A DNA stretch of 19,704 nucleotides from JAJYKN01 sp045403145 (GTDB lineage: Bacteria; Nitrospirota; UBA9217), in assembly GCA_045403145.1 (NCBI GenBank), contig JAXIPA010000091.1:1-19704 (forward strand), given 5' to 3'. Positions 1-8,842 of this stretch are shown here, in pieces. A program made the translations under genes and the position numbers. The notes under the pieces were generated by a model. That model searched no databases. It had not been told where the DNA came from and was given only the letters and a program-made list of their open reading frames with translations. How positions within the stretch are numbered: the stretch's first letter is position 1; the number at the start of each line of letters is the position of its first letter.

Positions 1-14
1 CGCTCTTCCGATCT
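1..14 (+). other. Illumina adapter remnant at contig edge
   Basis: The first 14 bases, CGCTCTTCCGATCT, are identical to the 3' end of the standard TruSeq read-1 adapter; the reverse complement, AGATCGGAAGAGCG, is the familiar adapter read-through sequence. Genomic sequence therefore probably starts at about base 15. This is an untrimmed technical sequence and not a biological feature. Confidence 0.9.
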
Positions 15-33
15 CGAAGCACCGGGGCACATG

Positions 34-66
34 CTTTTCCTCGTGTCTTGGTGTCTTCGTGGCGGC
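34..66. repeat. Partial copy of dispersed cacgaagacaccaagg hairpin repeat
   Basis: CTTGGTGTCTTCGTGGC at 47-63 is identical over 17 bases to 15424-15440, where it forms the right arm of a full inverted repeat after glyS. Here only the right arm is clear; the left arm appears to be cut off by the contig end (bases 15-30, cgaagcaccggggcac, may be its remains). Assemblers often break in such multicopy repeats, which fits the position. Confidence 0.65.
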
Positions 67-108
67 TTTTGGTCCCGGATTGCCTGGATCAGAAAGTGAA
101 GGCGGGTT

Positions 109-294
109 ATGGTACCGAACATCGATTACGGATTATGCCAGGGCTGCGGCGGATGCGCCGAGGCGTATCCTCAGTTTTTCGAGATGCGCGACGAGAAGGC
201 CTGGGTCATCAATGCGGACAAGTTCGACGCCGAGAGGGACAAAGGCGTCCTCCTGATCTGTCCCTACTACGCCATCACGATCGAGAAGGCTTGA
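109..294 (+). CDS. Single-cluster [4Fe-4S] ferredoxin (61 aa)
   Basis: A small soluble electron carrier with one [4Fe-4S] cluster. The ligands are seen directly: C10, C13 and C16 in a CxxCGGC motif near the N-terminus, and C51 in a CP pair near the C-terminus. The Cys that often follows the third ligand as CxxxCP is Tyr20 here (AEAYPQFF), so only one cluster can be built, as in the Desulfovibrio-type monocluster ferredoxins. The acidic middle (residues 26-45) is usual for this family. ATG at 109 is the first start after an in-frame stop at 97-99; the ribosome-binding site is weak (gaaggcggg). The gene converges on fadJ with a 46-base gap and no obvious partner enzyme is next to it. Family assignment is secure; the redox partner is unknown. 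Confidence 0.8.
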   Translation: MVPNIDYGLCQGCGGCAEAYPQFFEMRDEKAWVINADKFDAERDKGVLLICPYYAITIEKA

Positions 295-340
295 ACGGCC
301 CAACGCCACGGCTGGCTTGAGGAGAAACTGAACCCTCTGA

Positions 341-2458
<2,118 letters not shown>

Positions 2459-2510
2459 GGAGTTTTATCTCCCTCGTAGAAAAAGAAAAAAGCCAATACA
2501 AAAAGCTCAT

Positions 2511-2600
2511 GCCACAGAGATCACAGAGGACACAGAGAACAACTATTTAGAAACAATTTTGTATACTGCTTTCCTCTGTGAGCTCGGTGACCTCTGTGGC
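2511..2600. repeat. Inverted repeat of the cacagagg type between fadI and fadJ
   Basis: Two arms of about 28 bases (2511-2538 and 2573-2600) are imperfect reverse complements: GCCACAGAG pairs exactly with CTCTGTGGC at the outer ends, then a TCAC/GTGA block and a CACAGAG/CTCTGTG block pair, with mismatches between. The roughly 34-base loop is AT-rich. In the fad transcript this would fold as a long hairpin just after the fadI stop codon. Arms of this wording (cacagaggacacagag) are, from memory, common intergenic repeats in environmental genomes. Confidence 0.8.
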
Positions 2601-2616
2601 TGAAAGGATTTTTATG

Positions 2617-3900
2617 TCATCGTCTCTCCACGATCATCGTCCCGCCCTGGCCGCCGCCGATGCAGAGCGTGGCGAGGCCGATCGAGAGGCCGCGCCGCTC
2701 CATCTCTTTCAGCAAGGTGAGCACGATCCGGAGTCCTGAGGAGCCCACGGGATGGCCCACGGCCATGGCGCCGCCGTTCACGTTCATGATGTCACGCCTG
2801 AACTCGCCGATCGGCTCTTCTCCGGGCAGATGTTTTGCAAAGTACTCCTTTGAAACAGCGGCCCTTTCCACGGCGATGATCTGCGCCGCAAAGGCCTCGT
2901 TCAACTCTATCAACTCGATGTTTTTCATGGTCATGCCCGCGAGCTTAAGCGCTTTGTGCGTGGAAAAGAGCGGGCTGATGCCCATGCGTGAAGGATCGAA
3001 CCCGGCAAAGGCGAAGGCTTTGATAAAGCCGAGCGGCTTATATCCGAGCTGTTTCGCCCTTTCTGCGCTCATGATGATGGCCGCAGCGGCGCCGTCAGTT
3101 ATTGGAGAAGAATTACCCGCAGTCACCGTCCCGAATCGTTTGTCGAAGTAGGGCGGCAGTTTTTGAAGGGCCTCCATGCTCTGGTTTTTGCGCGGCCCGA
3201 TGTCCTCTTCAACCGCCTCGAACTTCGGCGGCACGTAGAAAGGCGCCACCTCGTCCTTGAACTTTCCGGCACTCTGAGCGGCGGTCCACCGCTGGTGGCT
3301 CATGAGAGCCAACTCGTCCTGCTCATGGCGTGTGATGCCGAAGTCCCTCACGAGCACCTCGGCGGTCTCGCCCATGATGAGGCCTGAGATGGGGTCCGTG
3401 AGGCCTTCGGTCAGGCCGGGTACGGGGATGAAATCGCGCGGCTGGAGGGAACAAACCGCTCGAACCTTGGCGCCGATCGAACGGGACCGCTGGACGGTCG
3501 TTATTGCGTCGCGGAGCTTCTTCTTCATATAGAAGGCGTAGCTCGACATGGATTCCACGCCCGCAACGAGCGCAATCTCGCTCATGCCCGCGAGAATCTG
3601 GGTGTAGGCGCTTGCAGCCGCCTGCATGCCCGAGGCGCAGTTCCTCTGCACGCTGTAGGCGGGTATGCGCTGAGGTATGCCCGCCCGGAGGGCGATCACC
3701 CGGGCGATGTTCGCGGCCTCGGCGGGCATGCCGGCATTGCCCACGATCACTTCGTCGATGAGTTCCCTGTCGATGCCGGTACGGGCAATCACTTCTTTCA
3801 CGATGGCCGCGCCGAGGTCAACGGGGTGGACGTCCTTGAATGCCGTGCCGGCCTTTGCGTAGGGTGTGCGAAACCCATCGATGATGACGACTTCTTTCAT
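2617..3900 (-). CDS. fadI: Acetyl-CoA C-acyltransferase (3-ketoacyl-CoA thiolase), FadI type
   Basis: Thiolase of 427 aa that cleaves 3-ketoacyl-CoA with CoA to acetyl-CoA plus a shortened acyl-CoA; the beta partner of FadJ. Catalytic residues, numbered from the ATG at 3900: nucleophile C88 (NCASGMQA), NEAFAAQ at 334-340, H383 (GHPVGSSG) and second cysteine C413 (CIGGGQGG). Length and the internal PRDFIPVP...MGETAE region match FadI and mitochondrial HADHB better than the shorter FadA or acetoacetyl-CoA thiolases. The frame stays open two codons further to a TTG at 3906, but ATG 3900 is preferred because GAGG lies seven bases before it. The gene is 126 bases downstream of fadD and 158 bases upstream of fadJ, both gaps holding inverted repeats. 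Biosynthetic thiolase activity cannot be excluded, but the pairing with FadJ argues for degradation. Confidence 0.9.
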   Translation of the reverse strand: MKEVVIIDGFRTPYAKAGTAFKDVHPVDLGAAIVKEVIARTGIDRELIDEVIVGNAGMPAEAANIARVIALRAGIPQRIPAYSVQRNCASGMQAAASAYTQILAGMSEIALVAGVESMSSYAFYMKKKLRDAITTVQRSRSIGAKVRAVCSLQPRDFIPVPGLTEGLTDPISGLIMGETAEVLVRDFGITRHEQDELALMSHQRWTAAQSAGKFKDEVAPFYVPPKFEAVEEDIGPRKNQSMEALQKLPPYFDKRFGTVTAGNSSPITDGAAAAIIMSAERAKQLGYKPLGFIKAFAFAGFDPSRMGISPLFSTHKALKLAGMTMKNIELIELNEAFAAQIIAVERAAVSKEYFAKHLPGEEPIGEFRRDIMNVNGGAMAVGHPVGSSGLRIVLTLLKEMERRGLSIGLATLCIGGGQGGTMIVERR

Positions 3901-3918
3901 GCTCAAACCTCAAAGCGT

Positions 3919-4026
3919 GCGGACACGGAAACAGCGGAAGAATCGGAAAGGTCGGATTTTTCACGGAAGACACGTCTCTGACCCGCATCCGTTATTTTCG
4001 CTCTTTTCGTTTTTTCCGTGTCCCCG
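3919..4026. repeat. Inverted repeat of the cacggaaa type between fadD and fadI
   Basis: GGACACGGAAA (3921-3931) is the exact reverse complement of TTTCCGTGTCC (4013-4023), and pairing continues imperfectly inward through the purine-rich left arm (gcggaag) and the pyrimidine-rich right arm (cttttcg). The element fills nearly the whole gap and abuts the fadD stop codon. It is a different sequence from the fadI-fadJ repeat but has the same architecture and position. Confidence 0.75.
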
Positions 4027-5733
4027 CTACTTCGTCTGCTCTTTCTTCATTTCCTCATCCCGGAGCACCCGCCTGAGCACCTTGCCCACGAGGGTCTTCG
4101 GAAGCTGGTCGCGGAACTCAACTTCCTTCGGCACCTTGAACTTCGAGAGCTGCTCGCGGCAGTACTGGATTATCTCCTCGGGCGTTGCGGTCACGCCCTC
4201 TTTCAGGACGATGTAGGCCTTGATCTTCTCACCCAGGAACTCTTCGTGCGGGAGACCGACAACCACCGCTTCCTTCACTTTCGGGTGCATGAACAGCACT
4301 TCCTCGACCTCGCGCGGGTAAACATTTTCCCCGACGGTCTTGATCATGTCCTTGATGCGGTCCACGATATAGAAGTAGCCCTCCTCGTCCATTTTGGCGA
4401 TGTCGCCGGTATGGAGCCAGCCGTTGCGGAGCGCCAGCGCAGTCTCCCCGGGCTTGTTCCAGTAGCCTTTCATCACCTGCGGGCCTTTGACCACCAGCTC
4501 TCCGGCTTCCCCGGCCGGCAGTGTCTTCTCGCCGGTCTCGAGGTCCACGATCCTGGCGTCTACGTCGGGCCAGGGCAAGCCGATGCTGCAGACCTTGCGT
4601 TTGCCGAAGATGGGGTTGCTATGGGTCACCGGAGAGGCCTCGGACAGGCCGTAGCCTTCGATAATCTTAGCCTTGGTCAGGTGTTCGAACCGCTCCTGCA
4701 CCTCGCGCATGAGCGGACCGGCGCCGCTCAACGCAACCTTGAGGGAGGTGAGATCGTACTTGTGGATCTCCGGGTAGTTCCCGATGGCAAGGTACATGGC
4801 CTGGATACCCGGGAAAAGCGTCGGCCGGTGTTTTTGTATCGCCTCCAGCACGTCTTTGGTGTGGAACTTCGGGATAAGGATCAGTTCCGCGCCGATGAGC
4901 ACGCCCAAGTTCATGGCCGCCGTCATGCCGTAGACATGGAAGAAGGGAAGGGCGGCGAGGATCCGCTCCTCGCCCTCGTTTCGGACGGTGAGCCACTCCC
5001 GGCACTGGACGGCGTTGACCACCAGGTTCCGGTGCGTGAGGACGGCCCCTTTCGGGATACCCGTGGTGCCTCCGGTGTACTGGAAGAGGGCGGTGTCGTT
5101 CGGAGAAACAGGCATGTCCACGGCGGCGCCCGACTCATCCCTGAGGAGGCCGACAAAATCGTGAATCGGCGGCACTCGCGGGACGCTCACCCAGTGCTTC
5201 TCGAGCTTCGCCTTGATGGGGTAGAGGAGGTTTTTCGGGAAGGGCAGAAAGTCCCTGATGCCGCAGAGGATCAGATGTTTCACCCCGGTCTTCGGCAGGA
5301 CGCGGGAGATCACGGGATAGTACATATCCACGGCCACGAGCGTCTCCGCGCCGCTGTCCTTGAGCTGGACTTCGAGTTCATGCTCATGGTACAGGGGGTT
5401 GGTCGAAACGACGACGGCGCCGGTCCGGAGCGTCCCGTAGTAAGCCATGACCATTTGGGGGATGTTCGGGAGCATGAGCGCGACCCGGTCTCCCTTTTGT
5501 ACCCCGAGGCCGGTGAGGGCGCGGGCGAAGCGGTTCGCGAGAGCGTCGAGCTCCCCGTAGGTGATTTTTTTTCCGTAAAAAAGGAGCGCGGTGTGGGCGG
5601 CGTACTTCTCCGCAGTCTTCGCAAGGACATTCCCGAGAGTCGTGTCGGGATAGGTGAGACTGGGGGAGACCCCTGCTTCATAGAATTTCAGCCACGGGCG
5701 TTCCGTTTCGGTGTAGGACAAGACAGCAGCCAT
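4027..5733 (-). CDS. fadD: Long-chain fatty-acid-CoA ligase (AMP-forming)
   Basis: An ANL-superfamily acyl-CoA synthetase of 568 aa (E. coli FadD has 561). It adenylates a fatty acid with ATP and transfers the acyl group to CoA, the entry step to beta-oxidation. Numbered from ATG 5733: the phosphate-binding A3 loop YTGGTTGIPKG is at 219-229, A5 GYGLSE at 360-365, the ribose-binding aspartate D444 in GWLHTGD, the hinge region VDRIKDM with R459, and the A10 lysine K551 in PKTLVGK. No signal peptide is seen. An in-frame TTG lies at 5754, but the ATG at 5733 follows an AGAGGGAG ribosome site at good spacing, so it is chosen. It is the first gene of fadD-fadI-fadJ, with an extended -10 promoter about 85 bases upstream. 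Chain-length preference cannot be told from sequence. Confidence 0.92.
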   Translation of the reverse strand: MAAVLSYTETERPWLKFYEAGVSPSLTYPDTTLGNVLAKTAEKYAAHTALLFYGKKITYGELDALANRFARALTGLGVQKGDRVALMLPNIPQMVMAYYGTLRTGAVVVSTNPLYHEHELEVQLKDSGAETLVAVDMYYPVISRVLPKTGVKHLILCGIRDFLPFPKNLLYPIKAKLEKHWVSVPRVPPIHDFVGLLRDESGAAVDMPVSPNDTALFQYTGGTTGIPKGAVLTHRNLVVNAVQCREWLTVRNEGEERILAALPFFHVYGMTAAMNLGVLIGAELILIPKFHTKDVLEAIQKHRPTLFPGIQAMYLAIGNYPEIHKYDLTSLKVALSGAGPLMREVQERFEHLTKAKIIEGYGLSEASPVTHSNPIFGKRKVCSIGLPWPDVDARIVDLETGEKTLPAGEAGELVVKGPQVMKGYWNKPGETALALRNGWLHTGDIAKMDEEGYFYIVDRIKDMIKTVGENVYPREVEEVLFMHPKVKEAVVVGLPHEEFLGEKIKAYIVLKEGVTATPEEIIQYCREQLSKFKVPKEVEFRDQLPKTLVGKVLRRVLRDEEMKKEQTK

Positions 5734-5824
5734 CGACGCTCCCTCTTCTCTCAACAGCGTATCCGTTTTGGTTGAAGGAAAGACAATAACTCAGACTGAA
5801 AACATCCGAAATATTTCTACTACT

Positions 5825-5833
5825 ATTATACCA
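5825..5833 (-). promoter_or_regulatory. Extended -10 promoter for the fad genes
   Basis: On the minus strand TGGTATAAT gives a perfect -10 box (5830-5825) with the TGn extension. No good -35 box is seen at 16-18 bases, as is usual for extended -10 promoters. Start of transcription would be near 5818, leaving a leader of about 85 bases before fadD. A weak inverted repeat (TGACG-N9-CGTCA, about 5913-5931) lies further upstream; I cannot tie it to a known fatty-acid regulator. Confidence 0.55.
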
Positions 5834-5968
5834 CAGCAGGGAACCCGTGTTTTATTCCGTACAGGAGGATCGTCGCTTACTGCGGATGGCTCGCCTGATT
5901 TCCGGTGGATGACGGATAAACGTCGTCAGGCACTGCGGCAGAGTGAGTGAAATATCCGGTGAAGGGAT

Positions 5969-7213
5969 TTACCGCTGCCCCGCCCGCTTGGGAAAGCGGC
6001 GGTTTTGGGAAGGAGGGGAGGGACGATGAGCGGCCGCCCGCTGCTTCTCTTCGGCGGTGCGCCTGATTTCCCTGACGTACATGCCGTCGTCGGCCCATTC
6101 TACGGGAATTTTCTGTCCGATGAATTTTTCGATCTCCTCGAGGGAATAGACATACTCCTCATCAGCAAGGCTGAGCGCCTTGCCGGCAGCGCCCGCGCGG
6201 CCCGTGCGGCCGATGCGGTGCACGTAGTCCTCGGCGTCCTGGGGGAGATCATAGTTGAACACATGGGTCACGGCCTCGACATGGATGCCCCTGCTCGCCA
6301 CGTCGGTGGCTACCAGGATCGGGAGCCTGCCTTCCTTGAAGTCCGCAAGTATCCGGAGCCGTTTTTTCTGCTCGATTTCGCCGGTTATCGCCTGTGCCTT
6401 CCAGTTGTTGCGGTTCAAACGCTCGACGACCATCTCGGCCGCGCGCCGGGTGTTCACAAAAATGAGAGCGCGGTTTGGTTCTTCTTTTTTCAGGAGGCCG
6501 AGCAGCAGCGGCACCTTCTCGTGCTTCCCCACGTGATACAGTACTTGCTCAACCTGTTCGACAGTGATCGTCTCGGGCGTGATCGAAATTTTTTCCGGCA
6601 GGTTCATGTGCTCGTAGGCAAGTTCCATGACTCGGTAGGAGAGCGTGGCGGAGAAGAGCATGGACTGGCGTTTGGTGTAAGGCTGCATCTTCTTGAGGAG
6701 AAACCGAAGGTCGTCGATGAACCCCATGTCAAACATGCGGTCGGCCTCGTCGATGATGAGGTACCGGGTCTTCCTGAGGCTGTATATGTGCTGTTTGTAG
6801 TAGTCGATGAGCCTGCCCGGCGTGCCGATGAGAACGTCGACGCCCTTCCGGAGCGTGTCCATCTGCTTCTGGTAATCGATCCCGCCGTACACGGCAAGCA
6901 GGCGAAAGCCCGTGAACTTGCCGAGCCTCAGCGCTTCATGGTAGATCTGGTCAGCGAGCTCCCGCGTGGGCGCGATGATCAGCGCTTGCGGGGAATTCTC
7001 GCTATCGACGGCGGGGGTCCTGACCATCCGGGAAAAGAGCGATATGAGGAACGCCGCGGTTTTTCCCGTTCCCGTCTGAGCCTGCGCCGCGACGTCTTCT
7101 CCGCGAAGAGCCCTCGGTATCACCGCTTCCTGAACGGGCGTACAGACGGAAAAACCCGCATGCTCGATCCCCTGTGTCACTTCATACGGGACATCCAGTT
7201 CACTGAAGTTCAT
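5969..7213 (-). CDS. rhlB: DEAD-box ATP-dependent RNA helicase, RhlB-like
   Basis: A 414-aa RNA helicase with every DEAD-box motif: Q-motif region around residues 3-28 (FSELD ... CTPVQ), motif I AQTGTGKT 45-52, Ia PTRELA 82-87, Ib TPGR 131-134, II DEAD 155-158, III SAT 188-190, IV IFVNT 251-255, V ATDVASRGI 302-310 and VI HRIGRTGRAG 332-341. Stretches such as LSYRVMELAYEHMN, QKKRLRIL and the IGQKIPV end of the core read more like E. coli RhlB than RhlE or DeaD. The tail (380-414) is short, basic and low in complexity, probably for non-specific RNA contact. ATG 7213 has GGAG four to five bases upstream. The expected role is ATP-driven RNA unwinding in mRNA decay or ribosome assembly. No RNase E gene is in view, so partnership with a degradosome is unproven. 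It appears to be its own transcription unit. Confidence 0.88.
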   Translation of the reverse strand: MNFSELDVPYEVTQGIEHAGFSVCTPVQEAVIPRALRGEDVAAQAQTGTGKTAAFLISLFSRMVRTPAVDSENSPQALIIAPTRELADQIYHEALRLGKFTGFRLLAVYGGIDYQKQMDTLRKGVDVLIGTPGRLIDYYKQHIYSLRKTRYLIIDEADRMFDMGFIDDLRFLLKKMQPYTKRQSMLFSATLSYRVMELAYEHMNLPEKISITPETITVEQVEQVLYHVGKHEKVPLLLGLLKKEEPNRALIFVNTRRAAEMVVERLNRNNWKAQAITGEIEQKKRLRILADFKEGRLPILVATDVASRGIHVEAVTHVFNYDLPQDAEDYVHRIGRTGRAGAAGKALSLADEEYVYSLEEIEKFIGQKIPVEWADDGMYVREIRRTAEEKQRAAAHRPSPPSQNRRFPKRAGQR

Positions 7214-7262
7214 TTTTCTCCGATGCTGTTTGCTGACATTTTGTCAACGAATTATTTCAGAC

Positions 7263-7271
7263 AGTATACCA
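7263..7271 (-). promoter_or_regulatory. Extended -10 promoter for the helicase gene
   Basis: Minus strand TGGTATACT (TGn plus TATACT, 7271-7263) lies 50 bases before the ATG; the -35 region is poor. Between it and the start codon the leader holds a short palindrome, TGACA-TTT-TGTCA (7234-7246). Read on the minus strand that stretch shares GTTGACAAAAT with the promoter at 7702-7712, which may be chance. Confidence 0.45.
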
Positions 7272-7362
7272 TAACTCGTGAGATGAACGAAAGAGAAATC
7301 TGCCGTTAGGCGGAACGGTCTCTGCCGGGATCCCTGCGGATAGAGAATATTTCAACGATTGC

Positions 7363-7412
7363 CTGGTCCGCGGAGAATAAAAAACCCCGGACCGGGACCG
7401 TGCGGGGACCAG
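7363..7412 (-). terminator. Minus-strand intrinsic terminator candidate
   Basis: Read on the minus strand, a GC-rich hairpin (7407-7385, CCCCG ... CGGGG arms with further GC pairing inside) is followed at once by six T (7384-7379). An outer inverted repeat, CTGGTCC/GGACCAG (7363-7369 and 7406-7412), encloses it. It could end a transcript starting from the minus-strand hexamers at 7734-7739. No gene is known on that strand here. Confidence 0.5.
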
Positions 7413-7702
7413 CTTTCCGATGGCGCAGGTCCGCGCTCATGGCGCCGGCGACGGGTGAGGCGGAAGAAAACATGCTGTTTATGGGGCCGTGAGCGCCTCT
7501 TTGCGAAAACGACCGGCCGAACAGCAGCCGTCACCGGCAAGGGAAAGCAGAAACGCGGCCGCACCAGCGGAAGCAGACAAACAAGTAAAAATGGTATTTT
7601 TGATGATATAACTATTATTTTTTGTGCATGTTTGATTTTGTTCTGGTTTGGATGTTGATAAATTGTCTAAGCATAAGAAATATAATTTCTTTAATTTTCT
7701 TG

Positions 7703-7732
7703 TTGACAAAATATACACTCTTGTAGTATATT
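7703..7732 (+). promoter_or_regulatory. Sigma70-type promoter of the wHTH-MNT/HEPN operon
   Basis: TTGACA (7703-7708) and TATATT (7727-7732) are separated by 18 bases. The predicted start of transcription (about 7739) lies right at the GAGGTG ribosome site (7741-7746), so the leader would be only about 15 bases. Both hexamers lie almost fully within the inverted repeat at 7705-7737, so a protein bound there would block RNA polymerase. Confidence 0.75.
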
Positions 7733-7737
7733 TTGTC
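7705..7737. promoter_or_regulatory. Perfect 12-bp palindromic operator
   Basis: GACAAAATATAC (7705-7716) and GTATATTTTGTC (7726-7737) are exact reverse complements around a 9-base centre. The arm spacing puts the two half-sites about two helical turns apart, as expected for a dimeric winged-helix repressor. The protein encoded directly downstream has a winged-helix N-terminus, so autoregulation is the natural inference. Confidence 0.75.
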
Positions 7738-7739
7738 TA
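7710..7739 (-). promoter_or_regulatory. Mirror promoter on the minus strand created by the palindrome
   Basis: Because the element is palindromic, the minus strand also reads a -35-like TAGACA (7739-7734) and TATATT (7715-7710) at 18 bases. A divergent transcript would start near 7703 and could run to the hairpin/T-run at 7407-7379. The hexamers are seen; use is speculative. Confidence 0.35.
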
Positions 7740-7753
7740 CGAGGTGAATACAC

Positions 7754-8320
7754 GTGCTGACAAAACTCTTCTCTTCGACGAGAGCGGAGCTTTTAGGCCT
7801 GTTCTTTAACAATCCGGATGATCGGTTCTATCTGAGAGAGATAGCACGCCACATCGGCAAGGATGCGGCGGGGATCAAGCGCGAGCTTGACAAGCTGGTC
7901 AAGATCGGGCTTCTGGCAAAGGAAAAGCGGGGCGTTCAAAAATATTATTTCGCCAACAAGAACTCCCCGATCTTCTCCGAGATGAAGGGCCTGATATTCA
8001 AGACCACCGGCGCGCAGGGCGCGATGAAGACTTCACTCTCCCGGCTGAAGGGCGTGCAAGTCGCGTTCATCTACGGGTCCTACGCCAAGGGGGCTGAAAA
8101 AGAGGAAAGCAACATCAACCTTATGGTAATCGGCCAGGCCAACATCACGGAACTGAACGATATGGTCATGGGGCTGGAGGAGAAGCTGAAACGCGATATT
8201 GATTATCTCGTGTTCGACGAGCAGGAATATCGCAAGCGGAAGGAATCGAAAGACCCCTTTATCCGGGAGTTACTGAAAGGCAAAAAGATTTTCCTGGTAG
8301 GCAAGGAAGATGACTTATGA
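7754..8320 (+). CDS. Winged-helix DNA-binding / MNT-type nucleotidyltransferase fusion with lost DxD (antitoxin-like)
   Basis: A 188-aa two-domain protein. Residues 1-70 form a winged helix of the ArsR/MarR-like kind (FFNNPDDRFYLREIARHIGKDAAGIKRELDKLVKIGLLAKEK pattern, with a wing near 55-67). Residues 95-185 form a minimal nucleotidyltransferase of the MNT group: YGSYAKG gives GS at 108-109, and exactly ten residues later the family's metal-binding DxD reads N120-I-N122. The third acidic position (D148/D150 in RDID) remains. Both Asp-to-Asn changes need one base each (AAC codons). In MntA-type antitoxins this domain AMPylates the HEPN partner; without DxD that activity is predicted to be lost. 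Start is GTG 7754 with GAGGTG seven bases upstream. It overlaps the HEPN gene by 11 bases. Likely role: autorepressor and HEPN-binding partner. Confidence 0.8.
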   Translation: MLTKLFSSTRAELLGLFFNNPDDRFYLREIARHIGKDAAGIKRELDKLVKIGLLAKEKRGVQKYYFANKNSPIFSEMKGLIFKTTGAQGAMKTSLSRLKGVQVAFIYGSYAKGAEKEESNINLMVIGQANITELNDMVMGLEEKLKRDIDYLVFDEQEYRKRKESKDPFIRELLKGKKIFLVGKEDDL

Positions 8321-8795
8321 AGCGCTAAAAGAGATGGGCATCGTAGAGGAGCGGGCCCCCGAGATCACCGAGATCATCGCACTGGTGACACGGGCGGAAC
8401 GGGACCTGACAACGAGCAGGCTCCTCCAGGACAAGGACGAGGAGTGGGCGTTCGCCGCCGCCTACCTGGCAATGGCCCGTTCGGCGAGGGCGCTTATTCT
8501 TTCCGAGGGGTTCCGGCCCAAAGGGGTCCGGGGACGGGACGCGCAGAAGACCGTGGTGACGGCAGTGGGTGTGCTCCTCGGCGGGCAGTATAAAAGCCTC
8601 ATTAATAAGTTCGACCGGATGAGGAGAAAATATCAGAGCTTCATGGATGAGGCCCGCCGGGTCATATCCCTGTACGAGGCGGGGCAGGCGATCAGGGACG
8701 CGGAAGAGTTCCTCGCTATCGTAAACGGCAAGATACGTGAGAAGTATTCGCAGATGTCACTGCTGAACGATGTACCTCAGCTTGTTTCAAGATAA
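8310..8795 (+). CDS. HEPN-domain protein (toxin-like partner of wHTH-MNT), active site degenerate
   Basis: A 161-aa, mostly helical protein. The pattern EIIALVTRAERDLTTSRLL...AFAAAYLAMARSARALILSEGFRP (residues 21-70) and FDRMRRK...AIRDAEEFLAIV (101-138) is that of HEPN proteins paired with MNT nucleotidyltransferases. In related proteins, as I remember them, FDRMRRK is followed by RHxxxY, the RNase/AMPylation signature; here it is followed by Y108-Q109 and then D113, so the Arg-His and the Tyr all appear replaced. ATG 8310 lies inside the end of the upstream gene (ATGACTTATGA), implying translational coupling. The family normally supplies an RNase toxin. With this motif lost it may be a dead toxin, a structural partner or a divergent subfamily. 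The HEPN call is by pattern memory, not a search. Confidence 0.7.
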   Translation: MTYEALKEMGIVEERAPEITEIIALVTRAERDLTTSRLLQDKDEEWAFAAAYLAMARSARALILSEGFRPKGVRGRDAQKTVVTAVGVLLGGQYKSLINKFDRMRRKYQSFMDEARRVISLYEAGQAIRDAEEFLAIVNGKIREKYSQMSLLNDVPQLVSR

Positions 8796-8842
8796 GGCCG
8801 CTTGAGTCCAAACGCGGTATGCCGAAAGGGGGTGGAGAACTA

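Larger units (their letters stand above)
7214..7702. other. Long intergenic region without a credible gene
   Basis: About 490 bases. The right part (7580-7702) is strongly AT-rich against a GC-rich surround; the left part (7300-7580) is GC-rich. Several frames of 60-99 codons are open on both strands, but none has a ribosome site, recognisable domain or convincing composition. The only structured objects I see are the minus-strand hairpin with a T-run at 7379-7407 and the promoter/operator at the right end. Confidence 0.6.

Noticed and set aside
4018..5775. 585-codon open frame on the plus strand opposite fadD
   Set aside because: It mirrors fadD on the other strand; high GC at third positions keeps the antisense frame open. 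The translation is rich in His, Asp, Val and Leu in the manner of antisense frames and shows no domain, while fadD has all ANL motifs.
6005..7309. 434-codon open frame on the plus strand opposite the helicase
   Set aside because: Antisense shadow of a gene with every DEAD-box motif; no recognisable protein features of its own.
7352..7718. Several 70-99 codon frames between the helicase and the wHTH-MNT gene
   Set aside because: No ribosome sites, arginine/proline-rich or low-complexity translations, mutual overlap on both strands, and no domain recognised.
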